Source: Oegoconia quadripuncta (taxonomy: Eukaryota > Arthropoda > Insecta > Lepidoptera > Autostichidae). Taken from it: DNA of 64,000 bases. The position numbers and the translations under genes were made by a program. Under the pieces are notes generated by a model. That model had not been told where the DNA came from. It worked only from the letters and a program-made list of their open reading frames with translations, and searched no databases. This document shows, one piece after another, positions 21,124-33,095 of the stretch. Where the stretch lies: positions 11,595,124 to 11,659,123 of the forward strand of contig OX438741.1 in assembly GCA_949316235.1 (NCBI GenBank). The letters run 5' to 3'. Each line of letters begins with the position of its first letter. Within the stretch, counting starts at the first letter, position 1.

Positions 21124-24066
21124 TTATTTGTTAAAAATACCTATATCAAAGAGATATGTCAGCATACAATCTGGAAGAGATGAGGTCCGTATGTAGCAAC
21201 ATTAAAAAAGCCCATTTCAAATAAAAAGAGACAATTTAACTTGTCACATAACATTCCTTGATGTGCAATATTAAGATTCATGATTCGAGATTATTATTTT
21301 CGCAAATAATCTATATAAATATCTTTAGTACATTAACTGATTCAACTGTTTCAGATTCCGTATAGCAAATTTTTTCATGTGGTTTTCAAATAAGAGTTTC
21401 CGCAAGAAGTCGCAGCCAACAGCTAGTCCGAAATATAATTTAATTACGTAATAGTACGATAGTAAGCCCTTAACGTCATGCATTAGCAACATATTGCCAT
21501 GCTCAACTCCTATCCGAGATTTATGGGAAGGTAACATTCGCTTTGCGGTACCAAACATAGTAGTGGGCCAAGCTAAGTGCCGGCTTTCGAGGCGAATTCC
21601 ACCAATAGAGGTAGTGTAAAATGTAATATGTTGTAGTTTTTAGTTAAGAGTACCTACCTCATTTTTACAAGCTTTTATGTATGTCCGTTTGAAATTTGCA
21701 CACCACATTAGAATTATTTCCTGTTTAGACTCGTTCAGTTCTGACGACAATACATTTATATAATAGACATGATCTGATGCTGCAGCCAGGATATTTCCTC
21801 AATCGGGATCTCTTCAACTGTTAATAGCACGGACTTTACTATTTACGTGAAGTTATGGTATGCTTCTATTGAAAGGTAAATAGGAGCTGATTGATTTGTA
21901 TTTTTTTTTAATTCTGGTTCATTTTCAATACTACTAGTTCAATACTAGTAGTATTATTATAAGAGCTTCTAATTAATTACCCTTGAATACCTGCCTGCTT
22001 GACACCAACCCTCCCTGGGAATCGGAGACTAGGTCAAGAAGACTATGATAGTACCTTGCAAATGCAAGTTCTTTTTCTAAGCAATGACATGTATAAGTGG
22101 ACTTACAAATGACTAGGAGATTATGTCGTACGCGGATGTGTGTTAACCCGCTTCAAATAATGTTATTTAATGATTGATTTTCCTCTCTGCTTTGTGATCG
22201 CCACATTACACATTAAATAGGTATGAGGAAATTATATCGTAATTGGTAGAAAAATTAATTTGTACGTTCATATTCATCGAATTGTTATTTATCTATTTAG
22301 ATACACTTTCGAACTAATTATCCGCTAGGTTAAGCATCTACCATAGAAAGTGTTGTACGCGTGTACCAGGAAACCATAGTAGTGGGACGTTCACACGTTG
22401 ATAGGTGATTGTTACCTCAGTTCCCTGCAGGTGAAAACACCCGGATGTGGCGTCGATAGCTTTATCTAGAGCTCGCCGTTTTTATGTTAGCCTGGTAATT
22501 TATTGTCCTAGTTTTTTTTTAATGAAACTTTTACTTTATTTTTCCAGTCGAGGAGGTGACGGTTAATAATTAATTACTAACCTTTTACAACCGACCATCA
22601 TTTTACGTTGTAGGCAAACTGTAACCAGTCATGTTGACATTCAAGAGCACTAGCGCATTTGTTCGTGTCAACAAAACTAGGTTTATTATTAGCTCGACCG
22701 TTAGCCATGGGCTTTTGTTCGGACATATCGGTACATTTCTTTAGGACAGTCTTGTCTTTAGGAAATATCGTTCAGAACAGATCATTTACAAAAAACTTTT
22801 TGTAGACCATCTCACTGGGTCAGTCGCAGGGCTTTCTTATACCTATTTTCTTATCTCATACAGAATTCAAAGGGGTATTCAGGTAATGCATTCATTTGTT
22901 CTATAGATCTGAAGAAGAAGAACGGCTAAAGATTCGAAATCTAATCGCTCCACTGGACCTGGTAATTTTGAGAGACCCAGCGTATTTTACTTTTGCACGC
23001 CTTAAATATGGCGAACTGCTCTTTTCACAGCTATTTGACGGGAAGCGTGGACCCTTCTGTCCACGCGAAGTACTAACTATTGGCCGAAAATATAAAATTA
23101 GAATGCTTTTTGTGGACATCGTACCATATAAAATAGACATTTTATTGTTTTAATGTCAGTAACTTGCTTAACACGTTAGTGTTCAATAATTTCATACGAT
23201 TATTTTCTTAATAGTACAAATTTATGAAAAAAGCCGTAACTACTTTACCGGGAACAAAATTACATCAGTAAGTTCTTACAAAGTATATACCGTATATACA
23301 AATTATAAGATATATCCAAAATATTTACCGCTTTAATACGCTTGAATTTCCATACATTTTCCAATTATCTGAAATACTATCGACACTAAGAAAGAGTATT
23401 GTTCACGTTATTCAACTATTATTATGTATAGTGCAGCTTCTCTAAATATAATTAAGGTAAAAAAGGAAATAAATTACAAATAGAAAACGCTGACCGGGTT
23501 CTAGTCGTTTAGGAGCATGCTCGGAACGCTGGTAAAGTTTTCGAATTCCACTCGAAGTTCGACAAATATCTAAGTGATATCTGAAACAGCTTGTAACTTG
23601 TATCTGAGACCTAGTTTACTAGTGAACACGAAGTTTCTAAGTTGGTCTGTATACCAATTTTCGAAAACTAGTTGACTATAAAAAAACTCTTTTTATGCCT
23701 TCTTCTGTCCCTCACATTGGAGCGCTTTGGGAGAGCCGAGCTTGCTCTATAGAATTTAATCGAACATTAGCCAACCAAATAGAATCTTTTGTATAGACAT
23801 ATCGGTACATTTCGTCGCGGCCCGATCCCGTTTGGGCCAACAAATACAAGTACAATAGCATTTCAGTGATCCATTCTGATCGATGCATTTCAAGATTAGA
23901 TAGTACTAGAGTAAAACGGTGGATAGTGGAGTGGAGGAGTGGAGTTATTATTATTACTGGAAGCGACTGTATTTATGGCTTCTGTTTTGTTATATAATTT
24001 ATATCATATTTTCAAATAGGTAACGGAGTAAAGTTTTAGTAATGGTATAAGTTACAATTTCAAATT
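21124..24066. other. Largest unclassified stretch before the transposon
   Basis: Nothing convincing. The plus-strand frame 22896-23153 starts with 'SEEEERLKIRNLIAPLDLVI', faintly like the N-terminal part of Harbinger transposases, and is listed as a finding. A short hairpin 'gtggacccttctgtccacg' is present at 23047-23065. No splice-consistent host exons were recognised. Confidence 0.3.
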
Positions 24067-24137
24067 ACACATACAAAAAGTCACGACCTTCATCTCAAAT
24101 GGGGTGGTCAGAAATAACCCAAACTAAAGCGTTGCTT
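24067..24137 (+). repeat. Unclassified interspersed repeat (TTTGGGATA family)
   Basis: 'agtcacgaccttcatctcaa' then 'atggggtggtcagaaataac' matches the family listed at 13711 and 50326. Confidence 0.5.
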
Positions 24138-24210
24138 GTAACAAAATTCACCGTTCACCTTTCGAAATAATATACAGAATGCATATGTGACAGAGGGTGA
24201 ACCCGTCGCC

Positions 24211-24253
24211 GTTAAAACGTACATGTCGCTGCTTAAAAACTAAAGGGCCACAA
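24211..24253 (+). repeat. Left terminal inverted repeat of the transposon
   Basis: Contains 'aaaacgt', 'tgtcgctgcttaa' and 'ctaaagggccacaa'. Each has a counterpart in inverted order at 28544-28588. Weak similarity may extend outward to about 24193. Confidence 0.7.
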
Positions 24254-24473
24254 AACAAAATTATCCAAAATTACTTTTATTTCAAAAACATGATTAAAAT
24301 CGCCCTAGTTTTCATATTTCACTAAGACACTCGTCTAAATCGTCTTATAAATCACATATTTACGCAAACGCCCTTTTGGCATTTTCGCGCATTGGTGGTT
24401 AACTTCAGAGCAAAGTGGCCATCTTTTCAGTTGCGACCTGACAATCGGCGCGAGCGCACGTCTGTTATGTACT

Positions 24474-24736
24474 AAAGGGTCACATCACGAAAAGTTACCT
24501 ATAACGCGTGTGAATTTTATAAGCGACAGGGCCACATTTCGGAATGCGTCCATTTCGCATATAAAAAAATGTAAGTACACAATTATTTTTAATACAAAAG
24601 TGCCACGTTTTGAAAAATGTCCGTTTCGCAAATAAAAAAATGTATGTAGTCAATTATTTTTAATACAACAGTGAAACGTTTTGAAAAATGACCGTTTAGC
24701 AAATAAAAATGCTTAATTATGTTATTTTTATTACAA
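24474..24736 (+). repeat. Subterminal motif and three tandem 71-bp repeats
   Basis: 'taaagggtcacatcacg' at 24474-24490 echoes the terminal motif. Three units of about 71, 71 and 66 bp follow at 24529-24599, 24600-24670 and 24671-24736. Each starts with gggccacattt, gtgccacgttt or gtgaaacgttt, and contains 'cgtttcgcaaataaaaa' or a variant and 'caattatttttaatacaa' or a variant. The recurring GCCAC core suggests repeated transposase-binding sites near the end, which is an inference. Confidence 0.75.
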
Positions 24737-25324
24737 GCTTAGGAGTTGTTTTTGTTAACCGTCTGTTTTCCTCTAAACATTGTTGTGTTCGCGATGTTTT
24801 CTTTTAAGACTTGGAATTTCTGTTTAGTAATGGAATACTTTTATTTATGATAGTTAATTAATAATGTTATTTTGTGCAATATAATAACAGATTTACCATA
24901 ATATAATAATACCAAACTTATCTATTTTTTACTTTTATTATTCAAACGAAGGAGGTTTGAAACGGCTCTGTTCTACTACTAAGTTCAGTCTTATTATTTT
25001 TATTTTATAGCTTTTGATTGTAGAAGGAAAGATAAAAGAATATTTAGGACAATAATTTATTTTGTTAAAGAGGTATATTATTATTATTATGGCACTTTTG
25101 ATAAGATCATACGCAAAGACGTCTCCAATTTGATCCAAGTGTAGGTTAGGTACTTATTAACTTTGAACGTCCCTCCAGGCTCCTTCGCTTCAATTCATTC
25201 AGTATCCTTTAATTTTTTTAGAAGCCCAAACCTATGCATCATACCATTCTCGATTCTTGTGCTGTCTTTCTGTCTCAACTTCGCCGGCTTATTAATGTTA
25301 AATGGATTGATTAAATTTTGCAGA

Positions 25325-27897
25325 ATGGGAAGCAGAACACGTAGAATTTTAAGCATGGTTGCACCTGAAAACAACGACTTCAAGTATTCACGGAAAAAAG
25401 AGGCAGAGCCAGATTTACCTACATCTGACCTTATACAGAAACGTGATAATCATTCTTCGTACACCTGCCAACCTACTGACTTAAACGATGATTCTTGTGA
25501 CACAAATTCAATACCAGATAGTCAGATTAGCTATAACCTCGACTCAATTTTTGATGAAACGGATGAAAAAGACTCTGAATGTCCTAAAAAACCAAACAAA
25601 GTTATCGAAGAGAGTAGCTCGGATTCTGATGATGACACCAGCGCAAGTTCTACGAGCACCGGAAGTACGCAGGATGCATTTTCATCCGACGACAGCGTAA
25701 AAGACCCTAACTATGAAATTAATTCTCCAGCTGAGTCAGATTCAGACAATGGCTATACAAGGCCAATTGTAACACAATTTATTTCACCAAAGTCTGGGAC
25801 TTCTAGAGATTTTAATACGAATCCACCTAGATCAAGTAAGCAACAACATTCAGTTTTGATCTAGGTAAAATTATATAGGTAACATAGGTCTATATAAATA
25901 TTCACTAAACCATTTTTCTAAATTTTCCAGGTAATATGGACATGGAAGCTCTCAGATCTGACGTGCAGCCATGCAGCATGGTTAACCAGCCAGCCGGCTA
26001 CAATGTTCAGTCACACAACATTGAAACCCAGTCACCAAGTGTCATTGATCCACCAGCCTGCGTCGATGACCAGTCACCAAGTATCATTGATCTACCAGCC
26101 AGCGTCGATACCCAGCCACCAAGCGTCGATGCACAATCTCCTTGTGTTGAGTCAGATTTCCAACCAGGATCTCGCAAAAGGAAAGCGAATCCAAACTTAT
26201 GGAAGAAAAACCAAGCGAAACTTTTGAGAAACAGTGGCAAGGCTTACAAATCTTTGTCAAAATCAAAGAAGCTTTATGGCCCCAAGGAAATGGGACCTAT
26301 TTGTTCAAATAAATGCAAGCTCAAATGTTTTACTAAATTTACGAATCAAGAGCGTTTGTCTATTTTTGAAGCGTATTGGGCAACAGCTGATTTGCATATT
26401 CAGAGACAATTTGTTCACGAGCACATGACCAAAATTACCCCAAAGTATCGATATACTCGTGTTGCCAGTAATAGAAAAAGTCTCAATAACGCATATTACT
26501 TGCCCGTTAATAAGACCCGCCTTCGAGTATGTAAAATTTTCTTCATGCATACTCTTGCAATTTCTGATAAGTTTATCAGAACTGTTGAAAAAAAACATTC
26601 GAACCCCTTAGGAACCCAAGCAAAAGATGAGAGAGGAAGACATGGCAGCCACAACAAAACGGATTCTGTTTTGATTGATGATATCAAAGCTCATATTAAC
26701 TCGATACCTCGGATTGAGAGCCATTACTGCCGTGCTCAATCGAAACGAGAGTACATTGAAGGTGGGACTAACGTCACTGCTTTACACAGAGATTACATTG
26801 AAAAATGCAAATCTGAGAGAAAAAACTTCGTTTCGTACCAAATATATTATTACGTCTTCACTAAAGAATTTAATATCTCTTTCTGGCAGCCGAAGAAAGA
26901 TCAGTGTGACGATTGCGTTGCCTATGCTAATGCTGAAGATAAGGAGTCACTACTGCTAAAACACGAACTGCATCTAAAAGAAAAATGTCTTGCAAGAGCA
27001 GAAAAGGAGAGAGATAAAGAAAATGTCAGTGATAATTTTATAGTGGCAGTCTATGACCTGCAAGCCGTGATGCCTTGTCCACGAGGTGAAGTTTCGAGTT
27101 TCTATTATATTTCTAAAGTAAACCTATTAAATTTTACTATCACTGAGCTTGAGACCAAAAATACCACTTGTTTTGTTTGGCACGAGGGAGAAGGAGCTAG
27201 AGGTGTCAACGAGTTAGGTTCATGCGTGTATATGTACTTAAAAAGTGTGCATGAGAAAGCAAATGAAGCGTTTGATGTGGTTTTTTACAGCGACAATTGC
27301 TGTGGTCAGCAAAAAAACAAATTTATGCTGGCGATGTACCAACACGCTCTTCGTGAATTTCCGTCAATACGAAGCATAACACACAAATTTTTGATAAAGG
27401 GGCATACCCAAAATGAGGGTGACTCGGTACATTCTGTTATTGGAAGGAATATTACAAATGCACTGAAATCTTCGCCAATTTATGTACCTGATCAGTACAT
27501 TACCTTAATTAAAACGGCGAAGAAAAAAGGCACACCTTACATGGTCAAAGAATTAGCACATGACAGTTTCTACGACTTAAAACCTCTGGCTGTTGGTAAT
27601 TACACAGTTACCGAAGATGGAGAAAAGCTGAGATGGACTGATATAAAAATTATTAAAATTGATCAAGAAAACCCAAACAAATTATTTTTTAAGACTTCTT
27701 ATAACGACGATGAGTTTAAGTCCGTGTCTACTTTGACCAAAAAACAAGCAAAGACGAACACCGTGATACGCACGACACTCAAAAAATTATATGCTCAGAA
27801 ACTGAAAGTTCCTGTAACAAAAAAACAGGGCATTATGAACCTGATACAAAAAAATGTGATACCAAAGTATTATGAAGCTTTTTATGCTAGTCTTTAA
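25325..27897 (+). CDS. DDE-type transposase, DUF7869/Sola-like, one intron
   Basis: Coding runs from ATG at 25325 to a donor after 25835, then from 25931 to the stop at 27897. The 95-bp intron begins GTAAGC and ends TTTTCCAG; joining restores frame and gives 825 residues. Upstream of the ATG, 'attaaattttgcag' could be the acceptor of a 5' UTR intron. The N-terminal part is acidic and Ser/Asp-rich, then has Pro/Ser repeats of the form SPSVIDPPA. A basic region follows, then a C-x3-C-x3-C cluster near residue 295 (ICSNKCKLKC). Candidate catalytic acidic residues sit in 'AVYDLQAV' (D546), 'YSDNCCGQQKN' (D625) and 'GHTQNEGDSVHS' (E666 or D668), a layout expected for an RNase H-like transposase. 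CxxC at 'QCDDC' may bind metal. Role: cutting and joining its own ends. Family recognition is by motif; the Sola assignment is less certain than the transposase call. Confidence 0.75.
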
Positions 27898-28290
27898 AGT
27901 AATAGTGGCCTTTGATAAAGACTGATTTTATAATACAAGTATAGTTATAATTGAAAGTGATATTTAGTAATTACCTATGAACCGCATACTTATTTTAAAT
28001 AATGTTTTAAATAATATTAAGTGAAAATGTTGATCTCTTGTTTGTGTTAGTACAAAGCATTTATCCATACTTATTAGTTGTTGTCAATAATTAGTGGGAA
28101 TTAAGCCTGTTGAGGTTTTAGAAGAGTTTATTTATGTTTATATCCTAATTTCAGTGGTGCCAAAACATTATTTTTGTAATGAAAGTAGTTTTTTTGCCTA
28201 GAGGTTTTTTATGTTCTATTTTTAAGTTATGAGTCTGTCACTATCCATAAGGTTGTCATTAATTTTTTTAATTAAACATTTAATTTTTTT

Positions 28291-28588
28291 CGACTTGTGG
28301 CCTTTTAATCAAAATTTTTATTTATTTACTAGATATTTTTTATAAACTAGAGGGACGTATGTGCTGCCAGTTGTCATTGGGTTGTAGTTAGCACAATAAT
28401 AAAATAAACAAATTATAGGAAATTAAAATACGCATTGAGTGATATAAAATGACACAAAATAATTGTAAGTATGAGTATCAAAAAAGCAAAAAAACTAAAT
28501 TAAAATTTTCAATATGGTCTCCTGATAAAAGCAAGATTTCGAGTTGTGGCACTTTAGATTTAAAGCAGCGATGTCTTTAGACGTTTTT
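28291..28588 (-). repeat. Right subterminal motif and terminal inverted repeat
   Basis: 'cgacttgtggccttttaa' at 28290-28307 and 'cgagttgtggcactttag' at 28541-28558 are two copies of the terminal motif on the right side, the second being the TIR itself. 28559-28588 carries the outer part of the TIR. Just outside, 'ggtggaaagtcccttccacc' (28590-28609) is a small hairpin. The 3' UTR between the stop and these motifs is AT-rich with AATAAA near 28398. Confidence 0.65.
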
Positions 28589-29541
28589 GGGTGGAAAGTC
28601 CCTTCCACCAAATCACCTGACGATATAATATGCGTCAAATAAGAGGCGGACGTTAGTTGGCACATCGTAAAATGTCACCGTTTCATGATGTGCAGACCCT
28701 TTGTGATCCGCTTAATTTTACGATCGACCTACGCGTCTCTAAGAACTGTACGTACCAGGAAAGCATGACATTAAGGAGGCGTACGCCAACCATCGCGTGA
28801 CCGCACTCGTAACACTTCCTGTAGCTTTATATCCACACTTGATTATATCTAAGTAGCGTTTGATTCAATTGTCGTTATCTCGATGGAGATGTAGCGGCCC
28901 GGGTTCGATGCCCGGTTGGTACGGTTATCGGGAATCTGAGCAGATGGTTGACCAGTATTTTATTTTTGTTAGTAGCGTTCGGTTGAGGAAAACCTTTATT
29001 AACTTAATTTATGATTAAAAAAAATTACTAAATTGATGTTAGATGCCATATTGATCATTACACTGAGCATTTCCTTTATGCATAATACGGACAGCTAAGG
29101 TATGGAATTTATACATTTACATAACAAATATTTCTGTAAGTAACAAATACTTAAATTATACAATATTTGTATTCAAAACAGATTAATTTGTAAGCAAGTA
29201 AATGCTATACAATGATGCAATCTGGATACAATAATAATATTACTTTTAATGAAAAGTTTCCTCTACCACGAAGATTAATAATATTTATTTTTTATTGTAA
29301 TATTTTTGTACGTGGCCCATGGATTTGATCAATTATCTACTGATCTATTATTTTTATATCCAAGACTTTGTTTAAATAAACAATAATATTAAATAATATG
29401 TAACCAAAGAGAAAGAAATATTTTATTTTCAACAATACGGAGGAGGTGTAGTTACTACGTGACGTACCTTTCCGCAGCCTGGTCACGTGTGCATTTCTGT
29501 ATATTTCGAAAAGCGAAACGTGGATATTGTTTCAAGTAAAC
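28589..29541. other. Unclassified; weak tRNA-like B box
   Basis: 28893-28925 contains 'cccgggttcgatgcccggtt', a B-box-like palindromic stretch. No A box is placed correctly upstream, so it may be a SINE-head remnant. Otherwise nothing recognised. Confidence 0.35.
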
Positions 29542-29632
29542 TTTTAATGTTTGGAACATCCAAACGCTTGTTTGGGATATCTCTGCCCACCCATTTGGAA
29601 TTAAGGGCATGAAAAGATGTGTTTATGTATCT
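29542..29632 (-). repeat. Unclassified interspersed repeat (TTTGGGATA family)
   Basis: 'aatgtttggaacatccaaac', 'gtttgggatatctctgccca' and 'cccatttgg' match the copies at 34881 and 50326. Confidence 0.6.
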
Positions 29633-29855
29633 TGTTAAATGCAGGAACTATTTTTATTATTAAAATAAGGTAACTTGACAAGAGCAAGGTGGTGACACTG
29701 AGCTCCTCAAAGTCGCTGCAATCAGACTGTGACGGTTACGCTACTGACAGGAGGTGTGACGTCAGTAAGCTCTCGGCATTCCATTGGTAAGGCCCATGAC
29801 ATCTGTATCCTCTCAGAGATAGGGTTTTGACATACCCTCTTGGGTTGTATAAAAA

Positions 29856-30141
29856 GACGACCTGTTTGGTGTAGTGGTTAGCAACTCTGGCCACTTATAC
29901 CAGAAGGTTGCGGGTTCGAATCCCGCTAGGGGCATATGTTTGTGTGATGAATACGGACATTTGTACCCGAGTTATGGATGTTTTCATTTATAATAAGTAT
30001 TTATTTACAAAAAAATATGTATGTAGTATATCAACCATCTGGTATCCACAACACAAGCCTATAGTTGCTTACTGTGGAACTAGATGGCGTTGTGTGTATG
30101 TCTGAAGATATTTTATTTATTTATTTATTTTTATAAAAAAA
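29856..30141 (+). mobile_element. SINE-A, full length
   Basis: The head has 'tggtgtagtggttagcaact' and B box 'gggttcgaatcccgc'. The complete body 'gagttatggatgttttcatt', 'tatcaaccatctggtatcc' and 'gaactagatggcgttgtg' follows, ending in ATTT repeats at 30111-30132. It is the best-preserved copy of the family here. Confidence 0.9.
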
Positions 30142-31309
30142 GACGGTCAAGTGCGAGCTTCCTGCCTTGAGGCATCCATATCATCACCATTGACAAACTT
30201 TTGAAGGCTCTTCTTCTCTGAAACGGGTAGAGATTAAATTGAGAAGAGGAGAAGTATGAAGTTAAAATTAATATCAAATACTAAGGTCTATTTACAAATG
30301 CTGGACGTCACTCTCCGCTAATTGGCGTTTCGATCGTTAAATTTGCAACATGCTTAGCTTTTTAGCTTCTTCTTTGCAGCAAGGTACTTTATAGTTAATG
30401 TATATAATTCTGTGGGTTTCTTGCACCGCTTCTTTTCCCACAGATTATTTCCCTTTCCGAAGAGTAGCCGGATATACTGACTGACAGATATTATTTCCGC
30501 TAGATTTAAATTGGCATCTATTCATGAAATGATATCATTACATCTTACTTCGTAAATAAACCAAATTAAACCGGCGACTACAATATCACAGACAGTCATA
30601 TTAGGCTATAATATAGTGCAATCTAGCAATCACAGCAACAAAGAACTGCATAATGCTTAGTAAAAAAAAAAGATGTAAATGTATATCCAATTGAATCAGG
30701 TACCTACCTACCGTAATAGTAGCGTATTCGTAATTTTTACATAACGATTAACTAATTTACAGTACATAACAATAATGTAAAAAAAATCTATTACATACGA
30801 GAACTACCAGGGCATCATAAATTGCTGAGCGTGTCGAATCGTTCGAACTACTTCCACCACACGATCACGAAGTAGTATACTTGTACAATCCACCAATCAG
30901 TAGCAATGTTTGATTGCTGAAGATATGAGATGACTTACAAATTCGATAAACGCGTGTGTGTATGCCTTCAAGGATTGGTACCTAAAATCAACATTCTTTA
31001 GATCAACTTTCATTATATCAACACCAATAGGTCAACAGTGTAACAGGTCAATCATTTATTGTATCAATAATTTGTTATATCAATGGTTCATTAGATTATT
31101 TTGTCAACAATTAACTACATCAACTGTTTACGAGTTCAAATAGGTGTCATTAAAGGTAATAAAATACTTATGTGGCATAGTCAAGTTAATGAAGAGATTT
31201 CTAAACGGTATTAAATAGGGATGCAGATACAAACACGTACAATAACTTCCATTTCACTCACCTAATATGGCCTATTTTTTTCCTTAAGGTAAAAAAACTC
31301 TGTATATCT
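30142..31309. other. No feature recognised
   Basis: AT-rich. 30958-31143 is open but of low complexity, with TATCAA repeats. No domain. Confidence 0.4.
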
Positions 31310-31460
31310 GTTCACATATACACATCGTCATCTGATTCCACACTAAGCAAAGGCTTAACTATATTTCGATTTTTTTTTTGAAAATAAAAACATATTAAAT
31401 GAAAAACATCCATAACTCGTGTCCGTATTTATCATACAATAGATGTCCCTAGCAGGGTTT
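31310..31460 (-). mobile_element. Diverged SINE-A, minus strand
   Basis: 'atctgattccacactaagca' and 'gaaaaacatccataactcg' are recognisable SINE-A pieces. The end 'cccctagc..' has decayed to 'tccctagcagggtttgatct'. Confidence 0.55.
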
Positions 31461-31519
31461 GATCTAAAATTTGATACTCTCCTTGGTAAAAACTGCTTCG
31501 TGTGCTGTGTGATAGATTG

Positions 31520-31835
31520 TAATGATGAAAAGAACTGACACTCCTAACTGTGAAGTCTGTGGAGTAGTTGAGGATGTCCAACACCTGTTGATGAAATGTG
31601 CCAGAAACCGAAATTAAAGAGATACACTGATGAGACAATAAAGCTGAGTCAATATGCTGTTATGTTTGGCTCAATCAATTTTGGGTAAACCTGGATCAAT
31701 AGCGGCCAGATTGTTATATAATTATGTTTGTATCTTCTCATCAGTGAATCTTGGTCAGGGTGCGATGGGACTGTCATGTCTAGAAGGACTCAAGTCCCTA
31801 AATTAAATAAAGATTATAAAAGAAATGTAATGTAA
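31520..31835 (+). pseudogene. LINE ORF2 C-terminus with CX2C...HX4C motif
   Basis: The frame from 31523 reads 'RTDTPNCEVCGVVEDVQHLL' followed by MKCARN and then degenerates with stops. C-x2-C ... H-x4-C after a T/C-rich lead is the cysteine-histidine motif found near the end of many I- and R1-type LINE polyproteins. A short tail with AATAAA and 'atgtaatgtaatgtaatg' ends it near 31840. Only the last part of the element remains. Confidence 0.55.
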
Positions 31836-32334
31836 TGTAATGAGGTTATACTTCCCTCAGTAATAGTGCATAATAATAGTGTTACAAATGAAACATAGCA
31901 GCATTAATCTATTGACTTCTAGTTTAGTTTGTACTCAAGTGAGCACACTACTCTATATTGTCCATGTCATTTCAAGATGTGTGTGTACTGACGTTCAAGG
32001 TAAGTATTTTTGTAGCGTTGATTTACTAAATAATTACATTTACATGAATGGCAAGTATATAAATGAATACATTAGTTGGCTAACCGAAGGAAACAGATAC
32101 GTGCACGATAATTGCTGCAGTTTCCTGATTTTCTAATCACGAAAATAATTTTTGTGTTTCCGCTGCCCCCCAGCATAGAGCAGTGAAACCGTTCATTGGT
32201 CGTAGCGTATATTGCCCGATATTATCATTTTCGTAAAGTTTATTCTTCAATGCAGAATACATTATGTCACTTACTTCAAAAGGATATTATTGAATTGTCA
32301 AAAAAAAAATCTTTTATTATAAATATCCTTAGAC
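31836..32334. other. No feature recognised
   Basis: AT-rich. The 85-codon frame at 31879-32136 has no domain. Confidence 0.4.
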
Positions 32335-32590
32335 AAGGAGTAATAGGTTAGTATGGTTTGGGCTCATTATGAGGAGGGATGAAAGGCACGTAACAAGACG
32401 AGTGTTAAGTATGAATGTGGAAGGATACAGAGGTAGAGGAAGACCATAGAAGGTGTGGGTAGACTGCGTGAGGAATGATATGTGTGTGAAAGGGGTGAGT
32501 ACGGAGATGACGACTGATAGAGGAGAGTGGAAGAGGATGACATGTTGTGTCGAACCCGCCTAGAGTAGGATAAGGGCAGGAAAATGAATG
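32335..32590 (+). pseudogene. RTE-clade LINE C-terminal relic
   Basis: In plus frame the text reads as LVWFGLIMRRDERHVTRR, then 'GYRGRGRP' followed by a stop, then WVDCVRNDM and 'TTDRGEWKRMTCCVEPA'. The W-F-G-x-x-M-R-R ... R-G-R-P ... D-R-x-x-W-K series is the well-known C-terminus of RTE-type LINEs. At least one in-frame stop makes it dead. A minus-strand SINE-A follows directly. Confidence 0.7.
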
Positions 32591-32591
32591 A

Positions 32592-32828
32592 ATCCTTAGA
32601 CATACACACAGCGCCATCTAGTTCCACAATAAGCAACGATAGGTTTGTGTTGTGGATACCAGATGGTTGATGTACTACATAAATACTTATTATAAATGAA
32701 AACATCCATCATTGGGTTACACATGTGCGTATTCATCACACAAACATATGCCCCTAGCGCGGGATTCGAACCCGCGACCATTTGGCATAGTGGTCAGAGT
32801 TTCTAACCAATACACCAAAGAGGTCGTC
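32592..32828 (-). mobile_element. SINE-A, full length, minus strand
   Basis: 'cagcgccatctagttccaca', 'atactacataa'-like body, 'cacaaacatatgcccctagc', B box complement 'gggattcgaacccgcgacc' and head complement ending 'aggtcgtc'. All parts of the family are present. Confidence 0.85.
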
Positions 32829-32969
32829 ATTAATAGAAGATTATTCGTAAAAAATAAATAAAGGAGTCTAGACAAACAAACTTTAACCATCGTTTCATCG
32901 TCATATCAGCCGAAAGATGTTAAGGTTTAACAGTATGTGCACTATCCAACTACTTATTAAAAAGCTTCT

Positions 32970-33095
32970 TTAACTGAGGTTGTCTGGAACAAATCGCTAT
33001 CAGCGATAAGACCGCTCTTGTGACTTCATCATCTATGTTAAATGTTCTTTGTATTTTAATTTTATGTGCAATAAAGAATTTAATAATAATAATAT
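32970..33095 (+). repeat. LINE 3' UTR and (AAT)n tail
   Basis: 'aatcgctatcagcgataaga' forms a hairpin, followed by 'atctatgttaaatgttcttt', 'gtgcaataaagaatttaa' and AAT repeats. The final 62 bp match the start of the window (1-64). A 3' hairpin plus AATAAAG and triplet tail is typical of CR1/Jockey-group LINEs of Lepidoptera. Confidence 0.6.

Larger units (their letters stand above)
24211..28588 (+). mobile_element. Apparently intact DNA transposon (DUF7869/Sola-like)
   Basis: About 4.4 kb. The two ends share an imperfect inverted repeat: left 24211-24253, right 28544-28588. The inner part, 'ctaaagggccacaa' against 'ctaaagtgccacaa', is strongest. Further out, 'cgctgc' and 'aaaacgt' match. Between them lies one transposase gene with a single intron and no disabling mutation. 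The exact termini and target duplication could not be settled; TTAA lies inside the repeat on both sides. Low damage suggests a young insertion. Assignment to Sola rests on motif memory, so DUF7869-type is the safer label. Confidence 0.75.

Noticed and set aside
25163..25324. Upstream extension of the transposase frame from 25163
   Set aside because: This part is open but lies before a likely splice acceptor (tttgcag) and begins at a non-ATG codon. The ATG at 25325 is the better start.
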